Assembly: GCF_049310885.1 (NCBI RefSeq)
Contig: NZ_JBMDYO010000001.1
Span: forward strand, 248,001-312,000
Source: CAYZJV01 sp049310885
GTDB taxonomy: Bacteria; Spirochaetota; Spirochaetia; Sphaerochaetales; Sphaerochaetaceae
Length of the DNA stretch: 64,000 nt
Direction of reading: 5' to 3'
Under the pieces are notes generated by a model. That model saw only the letters and a list, made by a program, of their open reading frames with translations. It had not been told where the DNA came from and made no database searches. The position numbers and the translations under genes were made by a program. This document shows, piece by piece, positions 1 through 9,581 of this stretch. The stretch's first letter is position 1. Every line of letters begins with the position of its first letter.

Positions 1-871
1 TGAAGGTACGAATGTTCATCGGATTAATCATTTCGGTCGCGACAGCGCCTGGTTGTGAAGTCCTCACGACTAGATACCCGCTCGCCTTCGCAGCCTCAAT
101 AATTTTTGCGCTTCCAGCTCCACTTCCGAACGGAAGGGCAATCGTAAACACTGGTTCTCCCAGCTCCTTCTCCATAATTCGCTTTGACTCTTGCATCTCA
201 AAGAAGACCTCTTCCTTGGTCAAATCTCCGAGTGGTCTATGGGTCAGCGAGTGAGAACCAAAGGAAAATAATTTTCGTCCAGTCAGGGTACGGTAGTTAT
301 TCATTTCCCGTACTTGGTCCCAGCTCATGTAACCGACCTCCCCGATAAAATTGGGAACGAGGAAGAAGGTAGCTTTCATATCCATCTCCTTCAATAGGGG
401 ATAGACAATGGCATAGATGGAAAGGTCACCATCATCAAAAGTAATCACGGTAGCATCTGATGCTATAGTCTTCTTCCCGTTATAAATATCGAGCAGTTCC
501 TGGAAATCGAGTATGAGGTAGTTCCTTTTCAGGAAAGCCAGATCGTGTTCGAAGTTGTAGATATCCCGGTTGTAGATATTCCCAGTCCGTCCAAAAACAA
601 TATTGTGGTAGAGGATTGGAACAATCTTAGGTTCGTTCCGGAGAGGAACCTTGGCCACGTCCCGCTGGAATGGTAATAACGTAGTGGGAAAGCCAATATC
701 ATTACTACTCTTCCAGTACCTGACTGCAGGAACTTCTCTTACTGTCAATGGAGCTGAGACCTCCTCAGGTGCAATTGCTGTGGAGGCACCTTCGGCTGAC
801 AATGTGAATACCATACTTGATAGAATGAAACCCAAGAGGATAGGCAGATACCGTCTAATCACTATTGTCAT
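1..871 (-). CDS. Secreted polysaccharide deacetylase (NodB/CE4 family), 3' end outside window
   Basis: The reading frame starts at ATG 871 and runs open through the left edge, giving about 290 residues. The first ~26 residues form a signal peptide (MTIVIRR then a hydrophobic run to LSAEG). NodB hallmarks are visible: TFDDGD (catalytic base and metal Asp) near the middle and SHSLTH (metal-binding His pair) further on. Such enzymes remove N-acetyl groups from peptidoglycan or extracellular polysaccharide in the periplasm. The polymer acted on cannot be told from sequence. It is codirectional with the GGDEF/HD gene upstream, 56 bases away. Confidence 0.85.
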   Translation of the reverse strand, partial: MTIVIRRYLPILLGFILSSMVFTLSAEGASTAIAPEEVSAPLTVREVPAVRYWKSSNDIGFPTTLLPFQRDVAKVPLRNEPKIVPILYHNIVFGRTGNIYNRDIYNFEHDLAFLKRNYLILDFQELLDIYNGKKTIASDATVITFDDGDLSIYAIVYPLLKEMDMKATFFLVPNFIGEVGYMSWDQVREMNNYRTLTGRKLFSFGSHSLTHRPLGDLTKEEVFFEMQESKRIMEKELGEPVFTIALPFGSGAGSAKIIEAAKASGYLVVRTSQPGAVATEMINPMNIRTF

Positions 872-927
872 ACTCCCATATTTGGATTATATCCAGAAAA
901 AAGGGATAGAGAAAGCCTTTCCCATCA

Positions 928-2724
928 TTAAACTACTTTTGAGACGAAAACTTCAACAAGCTGTGGATCAAACTGCGAGCCACTGCATCGCTTCAACTCA
1001 CCGATTGCATCTTCATGGGTACGTTGTCTCTGATACGGTCTTCCGGAAACCATCACATCATAAGCTTCAGCAATAGCGATCATTCTGGATTCCACGGGAA
1101 TGTCATCCCCCTTCAGTCCGACCGGATACCCCTCCCCATTATTCCATTCGTGGTGGTAGAGAACGAATTCGGCTATAGAACAATACAGATTGACTGAACT
1201 CAATATAGTAAAACCAATTTCCGTGTGTCTACGAACATGGACCGAATCTTGTTTATTCCAGGTTTTTGACGGCACTGCTCCCGATTCCCAAGCATGAACC
1301 TTTCCGATATCGTGCATCTTCCCTGCCAGTGCCAAGGTTTGAATCCTCTCTGGAGAGAAATCCATGACCTTACCGAATTGTTCACAGAGTTCGGAGACAT
1401 GATTACTATGCTCTTCTTCGTACGTATCCATAGCATACACGGTTTGCAATGCCCGCTTGATTATGAGAGCTTTGACTTTGGCACTGTACATTAGCTTGTA
1501 GTGGTACATTTGCTCCTCTGACCGAGCTACCAAGAGCTTACCATCGATTTCTCCTTTATCCTTTGTCGCAACACCAAATGATACGGAATAGGTAATCCGT
1601 CCCGTCTCGATTTTTGAGAAGGCAATACTGAGATCCAAGAAGAATGATTCCACCTTCTCATGGCTGGAATCTGGAATAATAGCAAGAAATTCATCGCCAC
1701 CAATGCGGATCAAGACATCATTACTCTTACATCGTGACTGTAGCAGTTGTACAAATGCTACAATCAGACGATCACCTTCATGATGGCCGAATGCATCATT
1801 GATGAGTTTCAGCCCATTGATATCGGTCATCACTACAGAAATTTCCCGATTCTGGTATAGCTTCATTATATTGTCGTATTCCAGTTCAAAATAGCGACGA
1901 TTGAACAATCCTGTGAGTTGATCGTGAATGGAATTCTGATAGGTTTGGAAGAAGAGATTATCATAGGGTTTGGCGTATCCTTCGTCTGCAACCAATATCC
2001 AGATCGAGAAAAATGAGATTATCTTAAGAAAGTGTCCTATAGCATTGAAAATGCCATAGACATCCCGGTACAGGGTGAAACTCAATTCTGAGAGTGCAAG
2101 GAATACCAGTGCAATCCGAATATAGTTAACAATTTTCTGGTTGGTGACCACATGGAACCTTTTGATACATACCAAAGCTACAATCACTAGGGCAATAATT
2201 ATATACTCCGTATAGATTTTGAATGGAGTTAGGCCAGATCCTTCCACATAGCAAAGAGGAAACCGATCAAAGATGATAAGACCAATAAGAAAACACGAAA
2301 GAACGAAGAAAAAGACTTCTATAGATACCTTGGAAATCCGTTTACTCTGACGGTGGACCAATGGAACCAAAGCTAGTAGAACAAGTTGAACTAATCTACC
2401 GGCAATCCAGAGTTGGGTAGTATGATTCACAGTGGCATTGGGGAATGCCTGTAATCCGGCATAGGTGAGTGTATGCAGGCTATCTATTACAGCAACATGG
2501 AAAGCTCCTATACTTACAAAGTATAAGACCTTATCTTGTGAGTATCGATAGGCTTGAGAGCCCATATTATAAAGCGACATGGCTATAAAAATCGCAATGA
2601 ATTCAATGACGGTATGGAAAAGGACATATGGTTGCGTCCACCAGAGCACGACTAGGAGTAATAACACCATGACAAGGATGAACCAACGATTTCTGGGGTT
2701 CTCCACTGTTAACAAGTCACACAC
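928..2724 (-). CDS. Membrane sensor with GGDEF and HD-GYP-type domains
   Basis: 598 residues. Residues ~15-245 hold about seven hydrophobic segments resembling a MASE3-type sensor. A GGDEF domain follows with an intact GGDEF at 342-346. The C-terminal ~170 residues hold an HD-GYP-like domain (MHDIGK, HTEIGF, HHE, GYP). The protein may both make and break c-di-GMP. The inhibitory I-site position reads KSND instead of RxxD, so product inhibition may be weak. The longest start is a GTG almost touching the Shine-Dalgarno; a TTG at 2715, eight bases after AAGGGAG, is an equally good start. Confidence 0.88.
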   Translation of the reverse strand: MCDLLTVENPRNRWFILVMVLLLLVVLWWTQPYVLFHTVIEFIAIFIAMSLYNMGSQAYRYSQDKVLYFVSIGAFHVAVIDSLHTLTYAGLQAFPNATVNHTTQLWIAGRLVQLVLLALVPLVHRQSKRISKVSIEVFFFVLSCFLIGLIIFDRFPLCYVEGSGLTPFKIYTEYIIIALVIVALVCIKRFHVVTNQKIVNYIRIALVFLALSELSFTLYRDVYGIFNAIGHFLKIISFFSIWILVADEGYAKPYDNLFFQTYQNSIHDQLTGLFNRRYFELEYDNIMKLYQNREISVVMTDINGLKLINDAFGHHEGDRLIVAFVQLLQSRCKSNDVLIRIGGDEFLAIIPDSSHEKVESFFLDLSIAFSKIETGRITYSVSFGVATKDKGEIDGKLLVARSEEQMYHYKLMYSAKVKALIIKRALQTVYAMDTYEEEHSNHVSELCEQFGKVMDFSPERIQTLALAGKMHDIGKVHAWESGAVPSKTWNKQDSVHVRRHTEIGFTILSSVNLYCSIAEFVLYHHEWNNGEGYPVGLKGDDIPVESRMIAIAEAYDVMVSGRPYQRQRTHEDAIGELKRCSGSQFDPQLVEVFVSKVV

Positions 2725-2816
2725 TCCCTTACATCATCTTTAAAGAATTGTGTCATCCAACCTTCCGAATTGCAACAAAAAGTTGCACAAGACTTATATC
2801 TATTTCAATAAACCTT

Positions 2817-3734
2817 TTATGCAAGTACTAAAGCCCACAGCGGTATGGATACCATGGAAAGGACGGTAGAGATCGTCACCAACTGTGAGGCGAATGGCGC
2901 ATCCCCACCATATTTTGCCGCTATAATCGCCGTAGTACTCCCCACCGGCATTCCCGCAAGAAGCACAGATACGCTGGTGATCAGTGGATCTATGGAAAAT
3001 GCTCGACAGCCTAGATAAGCAGCCAAGGGAATCAAACCCAAGCGGATAGTGGAATACCCGAGGGAAAACCAGTCTATTCGCATTTGCGACCTGTCCATTT
3101 CACCGACGATACTTCCGATCAACATCATCGATAGCGGTGTAGTACATGAACCTATGGATGCCATCGTCTTCTCAATGAACACCGGTATAGGTGGATTGAA
3201 AAACATGACAAGTAATCCGATATAGACAGAAACCAAACCAGGGTGGATAGCTATCTTCTTAACAGTCTGTTTCCAGGATACATCCTCATGGGAGAAGCAG
3301 GAGATTCCAGCAGTCCATAATACAATACGCTGTGGAATCAGATAGATAGAGGCAAACATGAGTCCCCCGCTACCGAACAACTCCCCCGCTATAGGTAATC
3401 CCATGAAACCCGCATTGGAAACCAGGATACCGTATCGTAAAACACTTCTGCGTGGGGCACTTTGTCTCCTATACAGTAATACACCCAGCAGCATACAAAA
3501 AAGTTGGATCAATAGTGACACCACAAGAACCAAGGCAAAAGATACGAGAACTGTAGAATCGATATCCATCCTGAACGAGAGGATTATGCTGCAAGGGAGT
3601 GTCACATAAATGACAAAATCGGTCAGGAAAGCCTTAGTCTGCCCAGTAAATATGCCAAACCGTCGTAAAAATGCTCCGATTACAAGGAGTAACAACAACT
3701 GTCCCTGTAGATTCCAGAGATTGAGGAATTCCAT
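2817..3734 (-). CDS. AEC-family (auxin efflux carrier-like) permease
   Basis: 305 residues from ATG 3734, chosen because AGGTGG lies seven bases upstream; a longer in-frame start at 3800 lacks this. The protein is almost wholly hydrophobic, about ten membrane segments split by a polar centre, with AEC features such as SNAGFMGLPI and a late GMPVGSTTAI segment. Bacterial members export or exchange organic acids such as malate, but the substrate here is unknown. It lies 120 bases downstream of the SDR gene on the same strand, so the two may be cotranscribed. Confidence 0.85.
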   Translation of the reverse strand: MEFLNLWNLQGQLLLLLVIGAFLRRFGIFTGQTKAFLTDFVIYVTLPCSIILSFRMDIDSTVLVSFALVLVVSLLIQLFCMLLGVLLYRRQSAPRRSVLRYGILVSNAGFMGLPIAGELFGSGGLMFASIYLIPQRIVLWTAGISCFSHEDVSWKQTVKKIAIHPGLVSVYIGLLVMFFNPPIPVFIEKTMASIGSCTTPLSMMLIGSIVGEMDRSQMRIDWFSLGYSTIRLGLIPLAAYLGCRAFSIDPLITSVSVLLAGMPVGSTTAIIAAKYGGDAPFASQLVTISTVLSMVSIPLWALVLA

Positions 3735-3854
3735 GAAAATGCCACCTGTAACCATTGTTGGCATCCATAGTGGATTCAAGAGTCCAGTCGACGGAGCCAC
3801 GGACTGACTATAACAGAAATTTCAGTTCTCTGCAGTAGTTTGTACTACCCTATT

Positions 3855-4622
3855 TCAGGTCCATGGTAATTTGGATGATCTATGGATTGCAACATGGTCG
3901 ACCATTGCGTTACCTCGGTGGGATACAAGGAACCATACCATTTGTGCGATCTCATCAGGATCGATAAGCGCACTGGTATCGATATCCGGTCTGACTGCTC
4001 CGATCATATCGGTTGCGACTCCCCCAGGAGAGATAGTGTGGATCCGAATTCCATCTTCATGGACTTCCTTTGCTAAAGATTTGGTAAATCCAAGAAGAGC
4101 ATGCTTTGAAGCTGTATAGGCACTTTGGTCCACATAGCCCTCATAGGCTACTACCGATGCAATCTGTACTATCGTTGGAGAAAAGGAATTTCGTAGATAT
4201 GGAAGCGCCTGTTTGCATAAGAAATAGGGTGCTCTCGCATTTATGGCCATTATGGTATTCCACTGCTCAATGGTAGTCTCTTCGAGCGGTGTGCTAAGGG
4301 AAATACCGGCATTATTCACCAATAGATCTAAACTTCCCAAACTTTCGATGGTTTTATCCATAAGGATGGCAGGAGTCTCAGGGAGACCAAGATCGACTTG
4401 GATTGGAAAAACCAAACCGCATTCGGGTGTATCGCAATGGGGTTGTGCATAATCGAGAATCTGTCGTTTTGCCTTCAGAAGACTCTCGAAGTTCCTTCCT
4501 GTGATACAGATATCAACTCCATGACTGGCCAAGACCTTCGCTATGCTTAGCCCTATTCCTCTTGAACTACCAGTCACCAAGGCTTTTCTTATACTGGCAG
4601 GATCTGACTTGACATTCGACAT
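3855..4622 (-). CDS. Short-chain dehydrogenase/reductase (SDR)
   Basis: 255 residues from ATG 4622, six bases after GGGAGG; 26 extra N-terminal codons are possible upstream but have no ribosome site. Classical SDR features are present: TGSSRGIG nucleotide loop near residue 17, NNAGIS, a catalytic Ser in QIASVVAYEG and YTASK (Tyr-x3-Lys). It is an NAD(P)-dependent oxidoreductase of unknown substrate. It is divergent from the HAD phosphatase at 4749. Confidence 0.88.
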   Translation of the reverse strand: MSNVKSDPASIRKALVTGSSRGIGLSIAKVLASHGVDICITGRNFESLLKAKRQILDYAQPHCDTPECGLVFPIQVDLGLPETPAILMDKTIESLGSLDLLVNNAGISLSTPLEETTIEQWNTIMAINARAPYFLCKQALPYLRNSFSPTIVQIASVVAYEGYVDQSAYTASKHALLGFTKSLAKEVHEDGIRIHTISPGGVATDMIGAVRPDIDTSALIDPDEIAQMVWFLVSHRGNAMVDHVAIHRSSKLPWT

Positions 4623-4748
4623 GAGGTGCCTCCCGAAACGTAATTCAATTGTAGCGAACAAGTGGGATACCTGAAAAGCCCAATAATCACCTTGTCTCAA
4701 ACGGGAATTTGTACCATCCTTAGGAGAACTTCAACAGGGAGAATTGCC

Positions 4749-5492
4749 ATGATTGTTCCCAAATGGGTAGTTACCGATCTGGATGAGACATTGTTGTATG
4801 ATGACCGTAGCATATCGGAGCGGGCGCTTAAGACCATTTCCGCAGTTCGGGAAATGGGTTGCAAATTTGCGATCGCCACTACCCGAAGCAAATCCTACGC
4901 ATCGGAGTTCATAGAAATCCTCAAACCTGATGCGATGGTACTCAGTGGAGGTGCTCTCGCCATGAAAGGGGATTCGGTACAATACCTAAAGCCGATAGAC
5001 CGTGAAATGCTGGACCATGTGATGCAAGATCTTTTGGTAAACCCGTTGATACAGTCGTGGACAATGGATACCGCTGGGGGAAGGATTACCCATGATACCT
5101 TCTCTTTTCAATCGGTTCCTAAGGATGTGTTCAGCCTTTTCCTATGGACTGCAGCAGATCATGCGAAAGAGCTTGGCGAAAGGTGGCAGGGAATCGGGAC
5201 GGTAACCGCTCTGTGGCAACCCGATCTGTACCGTCTATCACACGTGCATGCTACAAAACTTTCTGCTCTACAACATATTTTGGAGGATGTCGATCCAGGG
5301 CAAGTCATCTGCTTCGGTGACGACCTGATGGATGTAGGTATGCTGGCATACTTTACTGGGGTGGCAGTGGAGAATGCCAAATCCGCGGCAAAAGATGCAG
5401 CTTCCTACATCACCAAGTCAAATGAAAAAGATGGCGTCGCCATCTGGCTGGAAGAAAACGTTATCGCTCAATCGGGAAATCGTTTGGTGTAG
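4749..5492 (+). CDS. HAD-superfamily phosphatase, Cof-like
   Basis: 247 residues from ATG 4749, seven bases after AGGGAG. HAD motif I is DLDETLL (nucleophile and acid Asp at the N-terminus), a Thr-containing motif II is ATTRSK, and motif IV is FGDDLMDVGML. The cap inserted between motifs II and III is of the Cof/sucrose-phosphatase type. Likely substrates are small sugar or nucleotide phosphates. The last 25 bases overlap the 3' end of the convergent msrA gene. Confidence 0.87.
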   Translation: MIVPKWVVTDLDETLLYDDRSISERALKTISAVREMGCKFAIATTRSKSYASEFIEILKPDAMVLSGGALAMKGDSVQYLKPIDREMLDHVMQDLLVNPLIQSWTMDTAGGRITHDTFSFQSVPKDVFSLFLWTAADHAKELGERWQGIGTVTALWQPDLYRLSHVHATKLSALQHILEDVDPGQVICFGDDLMDVGMLAYFTGVAVENAKSAAKDAASYITKSNEKDGVAIWLEENVIAQSGNRLV

Positions 5493-6115
5493 ACATGACA
5501 GTAGGGCGTACTTCCATTATTGGCATAATAATCCTGATGATACCCTTCGGCACGATAGAACGCTGATCTCTCTTCCACCCGAGAAGCTATATCATACCCC
5601 TCTTTTTCCAAGATTTCGATGAGATCGTGGGCGATCGTCTCTTCCTCTCCATTACCATAGAAGATCACGGATTCGTATTGACTTCCAATATCTGGGCCTT
5701 GTCCTCCTTCTTGGGTAGGATCATGGATCTCGAAAAAATATTTTGCCAATGTCCGGTAATTGGTTTTCTCCGGATCATAAAATACCGCTACCGCCTCCAC
5801 ATGGCCTGTGTTACCCATGGAAATATAACGATAGGTAGGGAATTCCATGGTTCCACCAGTATATCCGGAGACAACATCTAAGACTCCTGAATGGTTTTCA
5901 AACAGACTTTCCACGCCCCAAAAGCACCCTCCTGCAAACACTGCTACAGGGTAGTCTTCGTAGTCGCTAATAGATCCGGGAACCGTCGTTATAGGTGGCC
6001 CGGAAAGGTCCGAGGCAGTTTGCAATGGTTCAGACTCTTGATTCCCCGACGCTACCAATGGTGAAAGACCGAAAAGCACCAAGGCAAGTATCAATGCATA
6101 TGTAAAGATTTTCAT
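5468..6115 (-). CDS. msrA: Exported peptide-methionine (S)-S-oxide reductase
   Basis: 215 residues from the third of three adjacent ATGs (6115), seven bases after AGGAG. Residues 1-24 form a signal peptide (MKIFTYALILALVLFGLSP...ASG), so the enzyme should act in the periplasm, whereas most MsrA proteins are cytoplasmic. The catalytic GCFWG motif has Cys64, and GYTGG and a late GYHQDY are typical of the family. It reduces methionine-S-sulfoxide in oxidised proteins. No MsrB partner is seen nearby. Its 3' end overlaps the HAD gene by 25 bases. Confidence 0.92.
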   Translation of the reverse strand: MKIFTYALILALVLFGLSPLVASGNQESEPLQTASDLSGPPITTVPGSISDYEDYPVAVFAGGCFWGVESLFENHSGVLDVVSGYTGGTMEFPTYRYISMGNTGHVEAVAVFYDPEKTNYRTLAKYFFEIHDPTQEGGQGPDIGSQYESVIFYGNGEEETIAHDLIEILEKEGYDIASRVEERSAFYRAEGYHQDYYANNGSTPYCHVYTKRFPD

Positions 6116-6288
6116 CATCATTCTCCTATTGAAACACTATGATAAACTGAAGATACTTATAAATACGTCCAACGTAAAATGCTTCCTTCGCCATGAATCG
6201 ATTTCACTCTGTGTCCCTTGTGTAGAATAATGCTTTAGTGTAAAAGTCTAAATATTCACTAATAAGCTCGTTGAGGAGGGACCTACGT

Positions 6289-7557
6289 ATGCATATGAAA
6301 CACCTTCGGACATTCTTCACAGTCATTCTGTTACTTTTCATCACATTCGCTGTATATGCACAAACCCCTTCCATCGCGACTACCGGTGTCATGCTTGGAG
6401 AAATTCAAATCGAAGGTCTGAAACGGACGAAATTTTCGGTTGTGAGGGCTCTCATCCCCCTAGATGAGGGTCAAACTATATTTCAAGAAGATATAGAAAA
6501 CGTAGAGACTGTCCTTTTGAAAAGTGGATTGTTCTCCACTGTCTCGTTGTCACTCACTCCTCAAACCCAAGATTCAACATCAATACCCGTTTCCGATCTT
6601 GTGGTAACCGTAGAAGAGAAGTGGAGTCTTATACCGGTACCCTACTTCACCTCCGACGGGGAGAGTTTCAATGGTGGACTGTTTCTCATTGAAGCGAACC
6701 TGTTCGGATATAATACATTCCTCATGACAGCCGTCTATGGAGGTACCAACGGTTTGAGAGGTCTCCTAGTCTACTCCAATCCGTCCATAGCTCGCTCGGC
6801 ATGGTCACATACACTGACAGGCGGGTTCGGAACATCTGACAGCGCGGTGTATCTTCCCGATACAACGCTTGTCCGTGCATTCACTTCACGATACCTGAAT
6901 ATTGGTGCTGGTATTGGCTACTCATTCACACCACAACTGGACATGAGTGCCAATGCAACTTTTCGTGACTGGAAGATCCAGGAGATCGAAATCGGAGTCG
7001 ATTCCGTCCCATTGACCGATTTGACCTATATAGAACCCGAAATCTCTCTACGATATGACGATACAAGACTTGCAGACGTACTTACAGTGGGAACCACAGC
7101 ATCATTATCAAGTCGATTCTTGTTGCTGGAATCGGGATGGGAGGTCAGTGGAGACCTATCTTGGAGCTTGCCAATGTGGGAAACGCAACGACTGAAATTC
7201 ATGCTCTCGGGTGGCTATGGGGAAATGCCTGCTCTTGCTGAGACCGACATTGATGGAAAAGATGGATACAGAACTCTTCCCAAGAGCAGTAGTGCCGACC
7301 GTTGGGCAAGCATTACTACAGGATATGATCTTCCCATATTCCGAACCTCATGGGGAGTTGGCATTATAGGCCATTTCTGGGAATTCGGCATGTACGATAC
7401 GGATGTGATCGCAGAACCGCAGATCTTTGGAGGACCGGGAGCCGGTTTCCGACTCTATCTCCGTAAGGTCGCCATACCGGCTGTTGGAGTCGACATAGCC
7501 TATAACATGTTCGATCCTTCTTGGATATTCAGCGTGAGTGTCGGTGTCCAGATGTAA
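6289..7557 (+). CDS. Omp85/BamA-like outer-membrane beta-barrel protein with one POTRA domain
   Basis: 422 residues from ATG 6289, eight bases after GGAGGG. A signal peptide ends at VYAQ. Residues ~35-115 look like a single POTRA repeat (GEIQIEGLKRTKFSVV ... LLKSGLFSTVSL), followed by a region rich in alternating hydrophobic and aromatic residues as in a 16-strand barrel, ending with Phe-Ser-Val-Ser-Val-Gly-Val-Gln-Met. BamA usually has five POTRA domains, so this is a shorter family member (TamA/TPS-B-like or a spirochaete variant) of unknown client. Confidence 0.78.
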   Translation: MHMKHLRTFFTVILLLFITFAVYAQTPSIATTGVMLGEIQIEGLKRTKFSVVRALIPLDEGQTIFQEDIENVETVLLKSGLFSTVSLSLTPQTQDSTSIPVSDLVVTVEEKWSLIPVPYFTSDGESFNGGLFLIEANLFGYNTFLMTAVYGGTNGLRGLLVYSNPSIARSAWSHTLTGGFGTSDSAVYLPDTTLVRAFTSRYLNIGAGIGYSFTPQLDMSANATFRDWKIQEIEIGVDSVPLTDLTYIEPEISLRYDDTRLADVLTVGTTASLSSRFLLLESGWEVSGDLSWSLPMWETQRLKFMLSGGYGEMPALAETDIDGKDGYRTLPKSSSADRWASITTGYDLPIFRTSWGVGIIGHFWEFGMYDTDVIAEPQIFGGPGAGFRLYLRKVAIPAVGVDIAYNMFDPSWIFSVSVGVQM

Positions 7558-7571
7558 TGGAAGGCTATTTG

Positions 7572-8690
7572 TTAAAGGGGTTTTCCGTAACAGCGGCGAC
7601 GTTTGTGCTGCTCAACGGTGAAAGCCTTCCACTGAGTCTGTACATTATCATTGTCCTCGAGTTCTGGACCGGTTTCAGCGAACTTTACCCCATTGGCAAT
7701 AGCCCGCTTAATTCCCTCATTCAATATGACAGCATTTACTCCCCTTCCGAGGTATTCCGGCTTCACGGCAATGAGGTACATATCCAAGATATCGTGGTAT
7801 TTCAGTGCCCGTGTTATTCGTAGCAGTCCCAGAGGCAATAGCCGACCATTGGATTTCTTTACAGCCTGAGAGAGGGATGGGACCATGATCCCGAATCCAA
7901 TTACCTCATCGCTCTTATCTACGACAATGAAGACATACTCCAGACTCACAAGGCTGATGAATTGCTTAATAGCCATATCGATCTGTCCATCGCTGAGAGG
8001 ACAGAACCCATATAGCTGTGCAAACGAGTCATTGTACATCCTGAACATTTGCCGGGCATACGGGATGACCTCTTTCTTCTTTTTAAACTCAAGCAATCGG
8101 TATCCATGTCTTTTTTGCGCTATATCACAAATCCGCTCAATACGCTCATCCGGTTTTTCCGGAACGAACACCTTGAACTCGACCCAATCGACCTCTTTCT
8201 CGAACCCAAGTCGTACCAGGTGGTCATGGTAATAGGGATGGTTATAGAGGGTTATGAACATTCCTGGTTGATCGAATCCTTCGACGAGGAGACCTTGCTT
8301 ATCTAGATCGGAAAAACCGATAGGTCCGATAATGGTGTCGGCATCGACTTGCTTACCCCACTCGAAGACTGCCGAGAACAATGCCTCGGAGACAGAGAAA
8401 TCATCAATGACATCGTAACGAGTAAAACGGATCTTCTTCTCGCTCTTGAGCTTATTCAGCTTATGGTTGATCAGCGCAGCAATGCGTCCTACAACCTCAT
8501 TTCCATCGAGAGCGAGAAATGCAACCGATTCCACATATTCGTAAGCAGGGTTTTTCTTGGGGTTGAAATTCCACTTCTCATCATAAATTAAGGTCGGGAC
8601 ATAATAGGGATTGTCTCGATAAAGTTCGTTGGGGAAGGAAAAAAAACGGTTCCAGTCTTTTTTTGAAGATACTTGCCTGATCGTTACCAT
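7572..8690 (-). CDS. GNAT-like conserved hypothetical protein
   Basis: 372 residues from ATG 8690, six bases after AAGGAG. The first ~200 residues resemble a conserved family of unknown function beginning with a DWNRFFSFPNELYRDNPYYVP segment. The C-terminal part contains the GNAT-like stretch DMYLIAVKPEYLGRGVNAVI, with a Gly-rich acetyl-CoA loop. The reaction is unknown. It is convergent with the Omp85-like gene, with 14 bases between stops. Confidence 0.7.
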   Translation of the reverse strand: MVTIRQVSSKKDWNRFFSFPNELYRDNPYYVPTLIYDEKWNFNPKKNPAYEYVESVAFLALDGNEVVGRIAALINHKLNKLKSEKKIRFTRYDVIDDFSVSEALFSAVFEWGKQVDADTIIGPIGFSDLDKQGLLVEGFDQPGMFITLYNHPYYHDHLVRLGFEKEVDWVEFKVFVPEKPDERIERICDIAQKRHGYRLLEFKKKKEVIPYARQMFRMYNDSFAQLYGFCPLSDGQIDMAIKQFISLVSLEYVFIVVDKSDEVIGFGIMVPSLSQAVKKSNGRLLPLGLLRITRALKYHDILDMYLIAVKPEYLGRGVNAVILNEGIKRAIANGVKFAETGPELEDNDNVQTQWKAFTVEQHKRRRCYGKPL

Positions 8691-8785
8691 CATCTGCTCC
8701 TTACGTTTGTCCTGTAATTGTAATTCATTTTTGCCTTTGGACAAGACCTCCACGGAGGATTCAAGGAGGAAAATGGGCATTTATC

Positions 8786-9394
8786 TCAATTTATCGATGA
8801 ATAGCGGATAATCGGTCGGGAAGATAGTCTCTGCACAAGTGCCTGAACTAATGCAACAGGTAGACATAAAAGTCCCCAAACGAGCATCCCCACCTCATAA
8901 AGAAGGGTACTATCGTGGTAAGGATTCCCCTTAAGTCGAGAAGACAGCGCACTATAGGGAATTCCGTAGGCATTACCGAATAGGATTACCTGCATTGCCG
9001 CTATCATCACGAAGGCCTCTTCTTCAGGATACGACGAGATGAATTGGTAGTAGGCATCCCTGTCGACTATGGCTTTTGTCTCCGCAAAATGCTGGGCAAA
9101 CAAGATTGCTTTTGCCTCTCGTTCGGGTACCGCTTCCATACTTCCTTGTAGCATTGCTGTAATTTCCTCATTACCCAACCCTTCACGTAGAGCAATCCGA
9201 GTATGGGCATAGCTACATGCACCACAGCCGTTCACCTCAGTAACGGCGAGCATGATCCGCTCTATAGTCTTTGCATGGACTACATTGCTTTTCTTGTTTC
9301 CTCGCAGTACGCCCAATGCATGTGGCAAAGCGACCATGGTCTGATACAACTGTCCAAAACTGAAGGTGCGTTTATATGTTCTTCTCTGTTCCAA
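8786..9394 (-). CDS. Carboxymuconolactone decarboxylase/AhpD-like protein
   Basis: 202 residues from a TTG start eight bases after GAGGAG. The core signature EVNGCGACSYAH carries the redox CxxC and following His of the AhpD-like family, which reduces peroxides or peroxiredoxin partners. A hydrophobic segment near residues 165-190 (GMLVWGLLCLPVALVQALV) may anchor it to the membrane, which is unusual for this family. It could belong to the same oxidative-stress set as catalase and MsrA in this window. Confidence 0.8.
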   Translation of the reverse strand: MEQRRTYKRTFSFGQLYQTMVALPHALGVLRGNKKSNVVHAKTIERIMLAVTEVNGCGACSYAHTRIALREGLGNEEITAMLQGSMEAVPEREAKAILFAQHFAETKAIVDRDAYYQFISSYPEEEAFVMIAAMQVILFGNAYGIPYSALSSRLKGNPYHDSTLLYEVGMLVWGLLCLPVALVQALVQRLSSRPIIRYSSIN

Positions 9395-9494
9395 TGGGGA
9401 TTCTCCTCTGTAGCATAACCAACATACAAAAAAATTCAGGCAGCTGCCACTGCAACTGCCCTCGACCGAAGTTTGGAACTCTGTGTGATATATA

Positions 9495-9581
9495 TTATAT
9501 ATGCTTGACCAAGACCAAAGCTAGGGAGACGACACCCGCTACCACACCGAAGTAGGTTGCAAACCAAGTTATCTTTTCCAT
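9495..9581 (-). CDS. 28-residue single-span membrane peptide
   Basis: The small frame starts at ATG 9581 with AAGGAG eight bases upstream and ends in TAA. It reads MEKITWFATYFGVVAGVVSL then a short hydrophobic tail ending VKHI: one membrane helix between charged ends, like known small inner-membrane peptides. The next gene downstream on this strand starts at 9394. Function unknown; support is the ribosome site, the hydrophobic design and the lack of another gene here. Confidence 0.55.
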   Translation of the reverse strand: MEKITWFATYFGVVAGVVSLALVLVKHI

